A DNA stretch of 64,000 nt from JACVRW01 sp963819635 (GTDB lineage: Bacteria > Actinomycetota > Thermoleophilia > Solirubrobacterales > Thermoleophilaceae). The stretch's first letter is position 1. Each line of letters starts with the position of its first letter. The position numbers were made by a program, and so were the translations under genes. The notes under the pieces are model-generated. The model was not told where the DNA came from. It saw only the letters and a list, made by a program, of their open reading frames with translations, and did no database searches. This document shows, in pieces, positions 17,016 through 26,322 of this stretch. Location: positions 806,001 to 870,000 of the forward strand of contig CAWFWX010000005.1 of NCBI GenBank assembly GCA_963819635.1, read 5' to 3'.

Positions 17016-18284
17016 CTTGCGATCTCCTTCCTGAGTACCTCCACGGCCTCCGGCAGCTCGTCGCCGCGCGCGGTCCTGTGGACGATGCGGGTCTTGTGCT
17101 CGGCGACCGGGAGCGACCCCGGCTCGAGCCGCGTCACCGTGAAGCGCGCACGCAGTGTGTCCTCGAGCTCCGTGGCGAGGCCGTCCAGCTCCAGCTCCGG
17201 CGGCGCCTCGACGTACACGCTGAGCGGCGGGACGATCGGGTCGCCCTCGGCGACGACGCAGTAGCGCCCGAGCAGCGGCTCGCCGGCCAGGACCGCGCCG
17301 ATCGCCTGCGGGTAGACGTTCACCGCCTGGACGCGCAGCATGTCGTCGCGGCGGCCGTCGATGCGGATGCGCGGGCCGAGTCCTGCCGCACGCGCACTGT
17401 GATGTCCACACTCGCCCGAGGTCGGCGGAGCGGTAGCGGAGCAGGGGAGAGGCCTCGCGCTGAAGATGCGTCCACACGAACTCGCCGGCCGCGCCGTCCT
17501 CGAGCGGCAGCGGCTCGCCGCTGTCCGGGTCCACGAGCTCGAGCACGGCGTGGTCCTCCACGGTGAGGTGGAGGCCCTCGCCCGCCTCGCACGCTCCGCC
17601 CATCGTCGACCAGACGTCGCTCATACCGAAGCTGTCGACCACGCTCGCGCCCCACGCCTGCTCGATCTCGCTCCGCACGGCCGCGAGCCCGGCGCCCGGC
17701 TCGCCCGCCGTGACGATGTGGCGGATCCCGAGCGAACGCGGCTCGACGCCCAGCTCACGCGCCCGCGCGGCGAGATAGGCGGGAAATGAGAGCGTGCCGA
17801 AGATGGCGGTGATCCCGAGCCGCGGGATCAGCTCGAGCAGCCGGCGCGACTGGCCCGTTCCCACCGGCACCACGGTCGCCCCGCTGGCCTCGAGCGCCAT
17901 GTGATCGGCGATGCCGCCCGCGTACAGCGCGTAGTTCAGGCAGTGCGCGACCACGTCGTCCGGCCGCAGGCCGGTGATGCGGAAGGCCTCGCCGCCCACG
18001 GCGCTGTTGGCCTCGTGATCGGCGCGCGTGAAGCCGACGGCGACGGGCTCGCCGGTCGTGCCGGACGTGACGTGCATGCGCACCAGCCGCTCGCGCGGCG
18101 AGCACAGGTGGCGGCCGAACGGCGGGTCCGCGCGCTGACCCTCGCGCAGCTCCTCCTTGGTGGTGAAGGGGAGGCGCGGCAGATCGTCCGCGTCCCGCAC
18201 CTCGGCGCGCACGCGCCGGAGCCGCTCCGCGTAGAACGGGCTCGACGCCTCGAGGTAGGCGAGCTGCTCCCCGAGCGCGCTCAC
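17012..18284 (-). CDS. phenylacetate-CoA ligase-like AMP-forming ligase (one frameshift)
   Basis: An acyl-CoA ligase of the PaaK type, about 423 residues after repair. The P-loop is TSGTTGEPVAV near residue 75. The acceptor region has GMSDVWSTMGG, the hinge LLRYRSADLGRV, and the Cys pair CACGRT typical of PaaK. The frame is broken by one extra base near 17378, directly after CGRT. The correct continuation (GPRIRIDGRRDDML, then VNVYPQAI and KTRIV) is in the next frame and ends at 17012. Unrepaired, the frame runs on by chance into the hydratase gene. The GTG start overlaps the amidohydrolase stop (18281-18284). It would activate the carboxylate released upstream in the pathway. Confidence 0.85.
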
Positions 18285-19525
18285 TCGCGCGGCGGCAGGT
18301 CGCCCGCGGCGGCGCTTGCGAGCGTGGCGTCGACCGTGCGGCCGTACGCGTCGATCGCCACGCGGAGGTCCGCCTCCGGCGTGTCCTCCTCCTTCGTGTG
18401 CGAGACGGGCGGCGAGCTGGACGAGAAGATCATCACCGTCGGTATCAGGCGCGCCATCTCGGCCGCGTCATGGAGGGGGCCGCTCGGAATGGCCGTGTCG
18501 TTTCCGCCCGCGTCCTGTACGGCCTGCCGCGCGAAGCCGATCAGCCTGTCGTCGAACGGGATCGGCGGGATCGACCACAGGTGCTGCAGATCCACCTCGC
18601 AGCCGTGGTCGGCCGCGGCCCGCTCACACGCTTCGCGGGCCTCGGACAGCATCGCCGCCAGCTCGTCCGGGTCGAGGTGGCGCTGGTCGAGCAGCATCTC
18701 CGTGCGCCCAGGCACGGCCGTGACCACTCCCGGTTCGCTCGTCGCGCCGCCCACGGTGCAGACACCGCCCTCGTGCGCGAACCCGATCTCGCTGATCGCG
18801 AGCGCCGCCTGCGCGGTGGCCATGAAGGTGTCGCGGCGCATCGGCATCGGCGTGGCTCCGGCGTGCGCGGTCTCGCCCGTGAAGACGGCCAGGTGACGCT
18901 CCACGCCGAACGTGCCGAGTACCGTCGCCGCGGGCTCGCCGCGGCTCTCGAGCACCGGCCCCTGCTCGATGTGGCACTCGATGTAGGCGCGGGCGCCGCG
19001 GAGCCGCGCGCCCGACTCGCGCGCGCGGTCGAGGTCCACGCCGTAGCCCGCCACCACGTCCTCGAGCCGCTCGCCGTCGCGGTCGCGTAGGTCGCGGACC
19101 TCGTCCGGATCCAGCGTTCCGGCGCAGCAGGACGACCCGAACAGGCTGCGCCCGAAGCGCGCCCCCTCCTCGTCCGCCCAGTCCACGAGGCGCAGCTCGA
19201 CCGGCGGAGTGCCCCGCTCCGCCTGGCTTCGCAACGCCTCTACCGCGGTGAAGACGCCGAGCGCGCCGTCCAGCCAGCCGCCCCCCGGCACCGAGTCCGT
19301 GTGCGAGCCGACGATCACGAATCCTTCGGCCTCCGCCTCCATGCCGGCCCAGAGGTTGCCCGCTGGGTCCACGGTCACGTCGACGGGCAGTTCGTCCAAG
19401 CGCGAGCGGAGGAAGTCGCGCGCCTTCGTCCACTCGTCGGTCCAGCAGACGCGCCGCGCGCCATCCGGCCCGCCGGTGAGGCGGGCCAGCTCGCGCAGAT
19501 CCTCGAGAACCCGGTCGGCGTTCAC
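18281..19525 (-). CDS. Zn-dependent amidohydrolase (allantoate deiminase / N-carbamoyl-amino-acid hydrolase family)
   Basis: A 414-residue M20-family enzyme. The binuclear metal motifs are present: GSHTDSV near residue 80, GALGVF, DWADEEGARFGRS with the catalytic Glu pair, IECHIEQGPVLE, and the lid-domain segment GETAHAGATPM. The late motif SGPLHDAAEMA carries the last metal His. Members cleave N-carbamoyl groups from beta-alanine, amino acids or allantoate with loss of ammonia and CO2. It follows a hydantoinase, and the pair would hydrolyse a cyclic ureide to an amine or acid. The GTG start overlaps the hydantoinase stop by 4 bp. Confidence 0.9.
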   Translation of the reverse strand: MNADRVLEDLRELARLTGGPDGARRVCWTDEWTKARDFLRSRLDELPVDVTVDPAGNLWAGMEAEAEGFVIVGSHTDSVPGGGWLDGALGVFTAVEALRSQAERGTPPVELRLVDWADEEGARFGRSLFGSSCCAGTLDPDEVRDLRDRDGERLEDVVAGYGVDLDRARESGARLRGARAYIECHIEQGPVLESRGEPAATVLGTFGVERHLAVFTGETAHAGATPMPMRRDTFMATAQAALAISEIGFAHEGGVCTVGGATSEPGVVTAVPGRTEMLLDQRHLDPDELAAMLSEAREACERAAADHGCEVDLQHLWSIPPIPFDDRLIGFARQAVQDAGGNDTAIPSGPLHDAAEMARLIPTVMIFSSSSPPVSHTKEEDTPEADLRVAIDAYGRTVDATLASAAAGDLPPRE

Positions 19526-20907
19526 GTGGCGACCGGCGTGCGCGCTCCGAGCGACCTCGCGACGAAGCGCCCGTGACCCGGCTGGGTGACGATCTCGCCG
19601 CGGTCGTAGACCATCGTCCCCCGGCAGAGCGTGTGCCGCACGCTGCCGGTCGAGCTCTCGCCGTCGAACAGGTCGTAGTCCACGTTCATCTGCGACGTGC
19701 GCGTGGAGAACTCGAACGGCGTCGCCGGATCGAACACGACGAGGTCGGCGTCGAACCCCGGCGCGATCGAGCCCTTGCGCGCGAGGCCGAAGCGGCGCGC
19801 GATCGTCGTGGAGGTCAGGTCCACGAGCTCGCTCGGGGTGATCCGGCCGCCCTCGACGCCGAGGTCCCACAGCTTCACGAGCCGGTGCTGGATCATCGCC
19901 AGGCCGTTGGGGATCTTCGAGAAATCGTCGCGGCCGAGCGCCTTCTGCTCGCTGTTGAAGGGACAGTGGTCGGTGGACACGCTCTCGAGCACGCCGCGCC
20001 CGAGCGCGGCCCACAGGAGCTCCTGGTTGCGCTGCTCGCGGAGCGGCGGCGAGCACACGTAGCGGGCGCCCTCGAAGTCGGGCCGCTCGAGGTCCTCGAC
20101 CGTGTTGGTCAGGTACTGGAGGCAGGTCTCGCCGGACACGTGGACGCCGCGCTCCTGGCCGGCGGCGATCTCGTCGGCGGCGAGACCGCAGGTCACGTGG
20201 ACGATGAACACGTCCGCGCCCGCCAGCTCGGCCAGCCGCACCGAGCGGTGCGTGGCCTCGGCCTCGAGGATCTCCGGCCGCGTTCGCGCGTGGTAGATCG
20301 GCTCCGTCTGGCCGGCCGCGAGGGCGCGCTCGACGAGCACGTCGATCGCCCAGCCGTTCTCGCAGTGGACCATCGTGAGGGCGCCCAGGTCGCGCGTGGA
20401 CTCGAGCACGCGGAAGAAGAGGTCGTCGGTGACCATCAGCACGCCCTTGTAGGCGAGGAACACCTTGAAGGAGCAGAGGCCCTCCTCGACCATCGGCTCC
20501 ATGTCGGCGAAGGTGCCGTCGTCGGCGTTCGTGATCGCCATGTGGAACCCGTAGTCCACGTGCGCCGCGCCCTCGGCGCGGCCCTGCCACTGCTCGAGCG
20601 AGGATCGGAGCCCGCCGGGCTCCTGCTGGATCACGAAGTCCACGATGCAGGTCGTGCCGCCCGCCGCGGCCGCGCGCGTGCCCGTGTCGTAGTCGTCGAT
20701 CGAGTGCGTGCCGCCGAACGGCATCGCCATGTGCGTGTGGTTGTCGATCAGGCCCGGCAGCACGTAGCAGCCGCTCGCGTCGATCACCTCGGCGTCGACG
20801 TCGCCGAACGAGCCCACGGCGACGATCTCCTCGCCGTCGACGAGCACGTCCGCCACGGACGACTCGCTGGCGTTCACGACAGTGCCGCCCTGGATCAGCT
20901 TTCTCAC
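19522..20907 (-). CDS. hydA: dihydropyrimidinase / D-hydantoinase
   Basis: A 461-residue cyclic amidohydrolase. The metal motif DNHTHMAMPF lies near residue 55, the carbamylated lysine is in SFKVFLAYKG near 146, and TDHCPFNSEQKAL carries the catalytic Asp near 315. The length and the motifs match dihydropyrimidinases. The reaction opens a six- or five-membered cyclic ureide to the N-carbamoyl acid, which the next gene product can hydrolyse. Starts on GTG at 20907, overlapping the stop of the LLM oxidoreductase. No CPS-type transport gene is nearby. Confidence 0.92.
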   Translation of the reverse strand: MRKLIQGGTVVNASESSVADVLVDGEEIVAVGSFGDVDAEVIDASGCYVLPGLIDNHTHMAMPFGGTHSIDDYDTGTRAAAAGGTTCIVDFVIQQEPGGLRSSLEQWQGRAEGAAHVDYGFHMAITNADDGTFADMEPMVEEGLCSFKVFLAYKGVLMVTDDLFFRVLESTRDLGALTMVHCENGWAIDVLVERALAAGQTEPIYHARTRPEILEAEATHRSVRLAELAGADVFIVHVTCGLAADEIAAGQERGVHVSGETCLQYLTNTVEDLERPDFEGARYVCSPPLREQRNQELLWAALGRGVLESVSTDHCPFNSEQKALGRDDFSKIPNGLAMIQHRLVKLWDLGVEGGRITPSELVDLTSTTIARRFGLARKGSIAPGFDADLVVFDPATPFEFSTRTSQMNVDYDLFDGESSTGSVRHTLCRGTMVYDRGEIVTQPGHGRFVARSLGARTPVAT

Positions 20908-21935
20908 GTTGCACCTCCAGTCACGCCGGCGAAGCGCGGGATGATGTCGCGCCCGTAGGTCTCGAGCGTCTCCTCCTGGCCCTCCGTCATGAGATAGATG
21001 TTGAACTGGTCGACGCCGATCGACTCGAGCTCGCGGAGCTTGTCCGCGGCCTGCTCGGGCGTGCCGAGCACGCAGAAGCGGTCGCAGATCTCGTCGCTCA
21101 CGAAGGCCCCGTGCCGCGCGCCCACGCGCGAGTGCTCGTCGTAGTCGTAGTGCGTCTCGTCAGGGACGTAATCGGTGAGCGCCTTCGGCACCACCGAGCC
21201 GTCGGCGCCGTAGCGCCGGATCAGGTCTCTCACGTGGTTCGACACCATCGCCGGGAACCAGCGCACCTGCTCGCGCGCGGCGGCGATGTCGTCCGAGATG
21301 TGGCTCGGCGCGCAGACGATGCACTTGAGCGCCGCCGGGTCGCGCCCGGCCTCCTCGGCCGCCTTCCGGGCGGTGTCCATCGTCCACTGGATGATGTCCG
21401 GGTCGGCCAGCTGGATGATCACCCCGTCCCCGAGCCGCCCGGCGATCGCGAGTACCTTCGGCCCGTAGCCGGCCACGTGCATCTCGATCGGCGGCAGGTC
21501 CGTGCGCGCCCAGGCGAGCTCGAGCTCGGTGTCGTTCCAGTCCACCTTCTCGCCGTTCATGAACGGCTTGATCATCCTGAGCGCGTCCTCGAAGGGGCCG
21601 ACCCTGACGGGCTTCTGGTTGATGTAGCGGCGCGCGGAGTCGCCGCGCCCGATCCCCATCACCATCCGGCCGTTCGAGATGTCGTGGAGCGTCGCGTACA
21701 TGCTGGCCACGACCGTCGGCTCGCGCGTGCCCGGGTTCGTGACCATGTGCCCGAGCTTGATCGTGTCCGTCGCGGCCGCGGCGAGCGCAAGCGTGGGCAC
21801 GGACTCCTGCCAGAGCACGTGCGAGTCGTAGGTCCAGCCGTGCTCGAAGCCGTGCCGCTCCGCGAGCTGGATCAGCTCGATCAGGCGCTGGTAAGGCGGA
21901 TCTGGCAGAACGGTGACGCCGAACGTGAGGCCCAT
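20904..21935 (-). CDS. LLM-class F420-dependent oxidoreductase (TIGR03842-like)
   Basis: A 343-residue luciferase-fold (TIM-barrel) protein. Diagnostic segments are GFEHGWTYDSH near residue 28, LGHMVTNPGTREP, NGRMVMGIGRGDSARR and the C-terminal LGTPEQAADKLRELESIGVDQFNIYLM. These are typical of F420-dependent members. It is the first gene of the five-gene operon. Sitting before a hydantoinase, it may oxidise or reduce the ring of a cyclic ureide or imide before hydrolytic opening, a role comparable to, but not the same as, RutA (inference). The start ATG at 21935 lies 115 bp from the divergent DUF4242 gene. Confidence 0.85.
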   Translation of the reverse strand: MGLTFGVTVLPDPPYQRLIELIQLAERHGFEHGWTYDSHVLWQESVPTLALAAAATDTIKLGHMVTNPGTREPTVVASMYATLHDISNGRMVMGIGRGDSARRYINQKPVRVGPFEDALRMIKPFMNGEKVDWNDTELELAWARTDLPPIEMHVAGYGPKVLAIAGRLGDGVIIQLADPDIIQWTMDTARKAAEEAGRDPAALKCIVCAPSHISDDIAAAREQVRWFPAMVSNHVRDLIRRYGADGSVVPKALTDYVPDETHYDYDEHSRVGARHGAFVSDEICDRFCVLGTPEQAADKLRELESIGVDQFNIYLMTEGQEETLETYGRDIIPRFAGVTGGAT

Positions 21936-22050
21936 GTCCCGGCACCCTACGGCAATCGTGGCAAGAAAATACGGCGATTCTGCGGATGCGCGTCAGGTCC
22001 CCCAGACGTAGCGTGGGCTTCGTAAGCCAATCCCGAACTACGGAGCCCTG

Positions 22051-22344
22051 ATGGACCTCTACGTGATCATTCGACGCAACGGCTGGGCCTCGCCGCAGGA
22101 CCTCGAGCAGGCCGGCGGACGCTCGACCGCCGAGGGCGACAAGCCTGACTCCGGCGTCCGCTGGATCCGCAGCTACGTGCTCGCCGAGGAGAGCGGCGAG
22201 GTCGGCACCGTCTGCATCTACGAGGCCGACAGCCCCGAGGCCATTCGCGCTCACGCGGACGCGGCCGACCTGCCGGTGGACGAGATCATTCCCGTCGCCG
22301 ACACCGTGATCGTGCGCCCGGATCCGGCCCCGGTCGGCGTCTGA
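22051..22344 (+). CDS. DUF4242 (SCO4226-type nickel-binding) protein
   Basis: A 97-residue small protein with the DUF4242 pattern: LYVIIRRNGW at the start, GVRWIRSYVLAEESG in the middle, then CIYEADSPEAIRAHADAADLP and a final hydrophobic strand. The Streptomyces homologue SCO4226 binds nickel, and the fold is a ferredoxin-like dimer. Function in the cell is not established. It is a single gene followed by a strong terminator hairpin and divergent from the F420 operon. Confidence 0.85.
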   Translation: MDLYVIIRRNGWASPQDLEQAGGRSTAEGDKPDSGVRWIRSYVLAEESGEVGTVCIYEADSPEAIRAHADAADLPVDEIIPVADTVIVRPDPAPVGV

Positions 22345-22349
22345 TCGCC

Positions 22350-22384
22350 CTCCCACCGGCGGTCGCCGAGGCCGCCGGTGGGAG
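22350..22384 (+). terminator. strong hairpin terminator after the DUF4242 gene
   Basis: CTCCCACCGGCGG (22350-22362) is the exact complement of CCGCCGGTGGGAG (22372-22384), giving a 13-bp perfect stem with a 9-base loop. It starts 5 bp after the stop codon and lacks a U tract, as is common in high-GC actinobacteria. It would separate the DUF4242 gene from the LuxR regulator 15 bp further on. Confidence 0.7.
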
Positions 22385-22398
22385 CCTAGACTTTCGCA

Positions 22399-25258
22399 AT
22401 GGAGACTTCCGTCGAGCTCGTCGGGCGTCAGGCGGAACGCCGGCGGCTCCGCGAGTCCCTCGACGACGCCCGGGCCGGCAGCGGGTCCCTGATTCTCCTC
22501 GCGGGCGAGGCGGGCGTGGGAAAGACCCGGCTCGCGGAGGAGGTGGCGCGCGACGCGGGTGAGGCTGTCCTGTGCGGGCGAGCGGGCCACGGCGCGAGCG
22601 CTCCCTACGGGCCGATCGTCGCCGTGCTGCGCACGTACCTGCGCTCGAACCCCGACGGACTCGCCGACCTCGGGCCGCTGCGCGATCACCTCGCGCTGAT
22701 CGTTCCCGAGCTGGGCGAGCCGCCGCCGGCGAGCGACCGCGCGACCCTGTTCGAGGCCGTGCGCGCCGCCTTCGAGCGCGTCGGCGCCGACCGGCATGCG
22801 CTGGTCGTACTCGACGACCTGCAGTGGTCGGACGAGGCCACGCTCGACCTCCTAGCCGCGCTCGCCGAGCCGCTCACGCGGATGCCGCTGCTGGTGGTGG
22901 CCTCCTACCGCTCGGACGGCCTTCCGCGCGATCACACGCTGCGACGCCTGCGGCACGAGCTGAGGCGGAGCGGCCGCCTCGACGAGCTCACGCTGGAGCC
23001 GCTGGACCGAGGAGGAGACAGCCGAGCTGCTCGCCCGGATGCTCGAGGACAAGCCGGCCCGCTCGCTCACGCGGGCGATCCAGGACCGCACGCAGGGCCT
23101 TCCGTTCTTCATCGAGGAGCTCGCGCGGGCACTCCGGATGACGGCCTCGCTGGCCTCGGGGCCGCGCGGTCTCGAGCTGGCTGGGACCGGCGACGTGCCG
23201 GTGCCGGCGAGCATCAGGGACGCCGTGTTGATCGGGGTCTCCGACCTTTCCGCCGAGGCGCGCGCCGCGGCGGACGCCGCGGCGGTGGCCGGCGAGACGT
23301 TCGACATGGACCTCGTCGGGGAGGTGTCGAGCGCCGCCGGGCTCGCGGAGCTCCTCGACGGCGGAGTGGTCAGGGAGACGGCGCCGGGCGCCGGGGCGTT
23401 CAGGCACGCGCTCACGCGCGAGGCGCTCTATGCCGACGTGCCCTGGGTCCAGCGGCGCGCGCTCCATCGCCGCCTGGCCGAGGCGCTCGAGCAGTCGGGG
23501 GGCAGGGCGGTCGAGGTGGCCACGCAGTGGGCCGGCGCCCGCGAGCCCGAGCCTGCGCGAGCGGCGCTGCTCCGCGCCGCCGAGGAATCGCGCGCGGTCC
23601 ACGCCCACCGTGACGCGGCCAGCGCCTGGCGGCAGGCTCTCGAGCTGTGGCCCGAGGGCACGGACGGCGAGCGGCGGATCGAGGCACTCGAGTCCTACGC
23701 GAGCAGCTCTGAGCTGTCGGGCGAGCTCAGCGACGCCGCGCGGGCGTGGCGCGAGATCTGCGTACTGCACGCCTACGCGGATGCCCAGGATGCATACGCC
23801 GAGGCCCAGCGGCGGCTCGCTGCCGTCTGCGACCTGAAGGGTGACCGGGCCGCGGCGCTCGCCGCGCGGCGCGCCGCCGCGGAGTCGTTCGCGCTCGGCG
23901 GGAGGCCCGGCGACGCCGCGGTGGAGCGGCTGGCGATGGCGAACTACATGCGCGCCGAGGCGAGCTACTCGGAGGCCATCGAGTTCTCACGGGCGGCGGC
24001 GGCCGACGCCGACAAGGCGGAGCGGCTCGACCTGAGGCTGCGAGCGCTCGGCCTCGAAGGGGTCGCGGTCGCCAAGCGCGGCGACTTCGACAGCGGCCTC
24101 GAGACGGTGCGGCACGCGCTCGGGGTCGCGCTCGAACATGACCTCACGCCGGTCGCCGCCGACCTCTACCAGCGGCTCAGCCTGGTGCTCTACGACGCTG
24201 CCGACTACCGGCGGGCGCAGGAGACGCTCGAGACCGCGCTCGACCTGTGCCGGACGAACGGCGACTCCGGCACCGAGGTCGCGTGCGTGACCTGCATGGT
24301 CTACGCGCTGCGGGAGTGCGGCGAGTGGCCGGAGGCGCTGAAGCTGGGGCGCGAGCTGATCTCGACCGGCACCGCCGTGTGGGTCGCCGAGGGCCTGATC
24401 GGCGTGATCCACGTGCTCCAGGGCAAGCTGAGCTCGGCGCGCCGGCTCATGACGTCATCGCTCGCCGCGGCGAGTCGGCTCGATCACTTCAACATGTTCG
24501 TGGACACCACCGGCGGCCTGGCGCGGCTGGCCGCCGCCGAGGGCGCGGGCGACGACGCCGCCGAGCGCTGCCAGTCGCTGCTCGCGCGCTGGGAGCGGAG
24601 CGAGGACCACCACTACGCGGTCAAGGGCCTTCGCTGGGGCGCTGCCTTCCTCGCCCGGCGGGAGGACCGCGCCGCGGCGCACGCGTGCATCGACGCTCTG
24701 ACGCGCATCTCCTCGGAGACCGGCCACGCCGACGCGCTCGCGGCGCTGGCGCACGCGATCGGCGAGACGGCGCTCGCCGACGGCGACGCGGAGACGGCCG
24801 CTGAGCAGATCGGGCAAGCAGTTGAGCTTCACTCGGGACTCGACCTCCCGTTCGAGCGAGCGGAGATCGAGCTCCGCTCGGGCGTCGCCCTCGCCGCGGC
24901 CGGGGAGCGCGAGCTCGCGCTCGGGCGGCTGCGCGACGCCTACCGCACCGCGCGCAAGCTGGGCGCGAGGCCGCTCGCGGCCGAGGCGGCGCGCGAGGTC
25001 GCGGCACTCGGCGAATCGGTCGTCGAGCAGCTGGGCCGGCGGGCGGCCGCGGAGGCGAACGGCGCCGGCCTGTCCGGTCGCGAGCTGGAGGTCATGCGGC
25101 TCGTGGCGGTGGGCCAGACGAACCGCGAGATCGCGGGCCAGCTCTTCCTGAGCCCGCGCACGGTGGACATGCACGTGCGGAACATCCTCCGGAAGCTGAG
25201 CTGCCGCTCACGCGTGGAGGCGGCTCACCGGGCCGGCGAGCTCGGCCTGCTCGACTAG
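22399..25258 (+). CDS. LuxR-family regulator with AAA ATPase and TPR region (one frameshift)
   Basis: A large ATP-binding LuxR (LAL/MalT-like) regulator, 952 residues after repair. The N-terminal ATPase has LVGRQAERRRL, P-loop AGEAGVGKTRLAEE near residue 42 and Walker B ALVVLDDLQWSDEA near 135. One extra C near 23008 breaks the frame; the correct reading LDEEETAELLARML resumes one base later and continues to the end. The middle is helical TPR-like repeat sequence. The C-terminal HTH (LSGRELEVMRLVAVGQTNREIA, VDMHVRNILRKL) is complete. If the break were real, the DNA-binding half would need its own start near 23039. Convergent with the sigma-factor gene with no gap. Confidence 0.85.
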
Positions 25259-26254
25259 TTAGTGCCGCAGCTCGGCGGGCAGGCCGAAGCGCGGGAACAG
25301 CTCGGGCATCACGAAGGCGGTGATCTCCTTGATCGTTCCGTCCTCCACGGTGTAGACGTCGATCGCCGTCGGCGTGTGGCGCCCCGTCGTCTCGTCCAGC
25401 CCGTAGGAGGCGATCGCGACCTGCGCGTTGGCGCTGGTGGTGATCCAGCGCGTCTCGCCGCAGAGCTCCGCGGCCGTCGTGGCGAAGCCGGCGATGGCGG
25501 CGCCGCCACGCCACCAGTGCGCCCACGGAGGCATGGAGAAGACCGCGTCCTCGGCGAGGAGCGTCTTGAGGGTGGCGACGTCCGCCCGGGTCCACGCGTC
25601 GAGGTAGGCCTCGACGAGCGCGCGCATCTGCTCGTCCCCGAGCGAGCGAAGCGTCTCCTGCTGGCTTCGCTCCGGAAGGCGCTCTTCGACCGCGGTGCGG
25701 GCGCGCTGCAGCGCACTGTTCACCGAGGCGAGGCTCGTGTCGAGCGACTCCGCGACCTCGCGGGCGGAGAACCCCAGCACGTCGCGCAGGATCAGCACCG
25801 CTCGCTGGGTGGCGGGCAGATGCTGGAGCGAGGCGATGAACGCGAGCTCCACGGCCTCGCGCTGCTCGTAGCGCGCGTCCGGCGACGCGTGGCCCTCGAG
25901 CCCCTGATCCGGATACGGCTCGACCCACACCGACTCGACGAGCGGCTCGCCGCCGGACAGCGACGGGTCGGTCGGCGGACCGCAGTCGGTGGGGAGGATG
26001 CGCCTGCTCCGCCGCGCGATGGCGTCCATACAGGCGTTGGTCGCGATCCTGTAGAGCCAGGTGCGGAGCGAGCTGCGGCCGCCGAAGTCCGGCAGGCCCC
26101 GCCACGCCCGCAGGAGCGTGTCCTGGAGCGCATCCTCGGCATCCTGGAGCGAGCCGAGCATCCGGTAGCAGTGGGCGTGCAGCTCCGAGCGGTGGTTCTC
26201 GACGAGGAGCCGGAAGGCGTCCTCGCTGGTCGCGGACGTTGCCTCAGCTCTCAT
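25259..26254 (-). CDS. ECF sigma factor with C-terminal SnoaL-like domain (SigX5/TIGR02960-like)
   Basis: A 331-residue ECF sigma factor. Region 2 (CYRMLGSLQDAEDALQDTLLRAWR, residues 28-51) and region 2.4 (LRTWLYRIATNACMDAI) are present. Region 4 follows (LPATQRAVLILRDVLGFSAREVAESL near 170). The last about 110 residues (VEAYLDAWTRADVATLKTLL, then a beta-rich stretch) form a SnoaL-like domain. In this class the extra domain is thought to modulate activity in place of an adjacent anti-sigma factor. None is encoded next to it here. Confidence 0.9.
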   Translation of the reverse strand: MRAEATSATSEDAFRLLVENHRSELHAHCYRMLGSLQDAEDALQDTLLRAWRGLPDFGGRSSLRTWLYRIATNACMDAIARRSRRILPTDCGPPTDPSLSGGEPLVESVWVEPYPDQGLEGHASPDARYEQREAVELAFIASLQHLPATQRAVLILRDVLGFSAREVAESLDTSLASVNSALQRARTAVEERLPERSQQETLRSLGDEQMRALVEAYLDAWTRADVATLKTLLAEDAVFSMPPWAHWWRGGAAIAGFATTAAELCGETRWITTSANAQVAIASYGLDETTGRHTPTAIDVYTVEDGTIKEITAFVMPELFPRFGLPAELRH

Positions 26255-26322
26255 GAGCGTAAGTCTCCATATCGGTATAGACGGCGCCGCGGCCCAAAAG
26301 TCATCGGTAGGAGCTCCGGGCG

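Noticed and set aside
16263..18284. A single fused CoA ligase-enoyl-CoA hydratase protein
   Set aside because: The fusion arises only because an extra base near 17378 drops the ligase frame into that of the hydratase; the true ligase end and an ATGA junction are present at 17012-17015.
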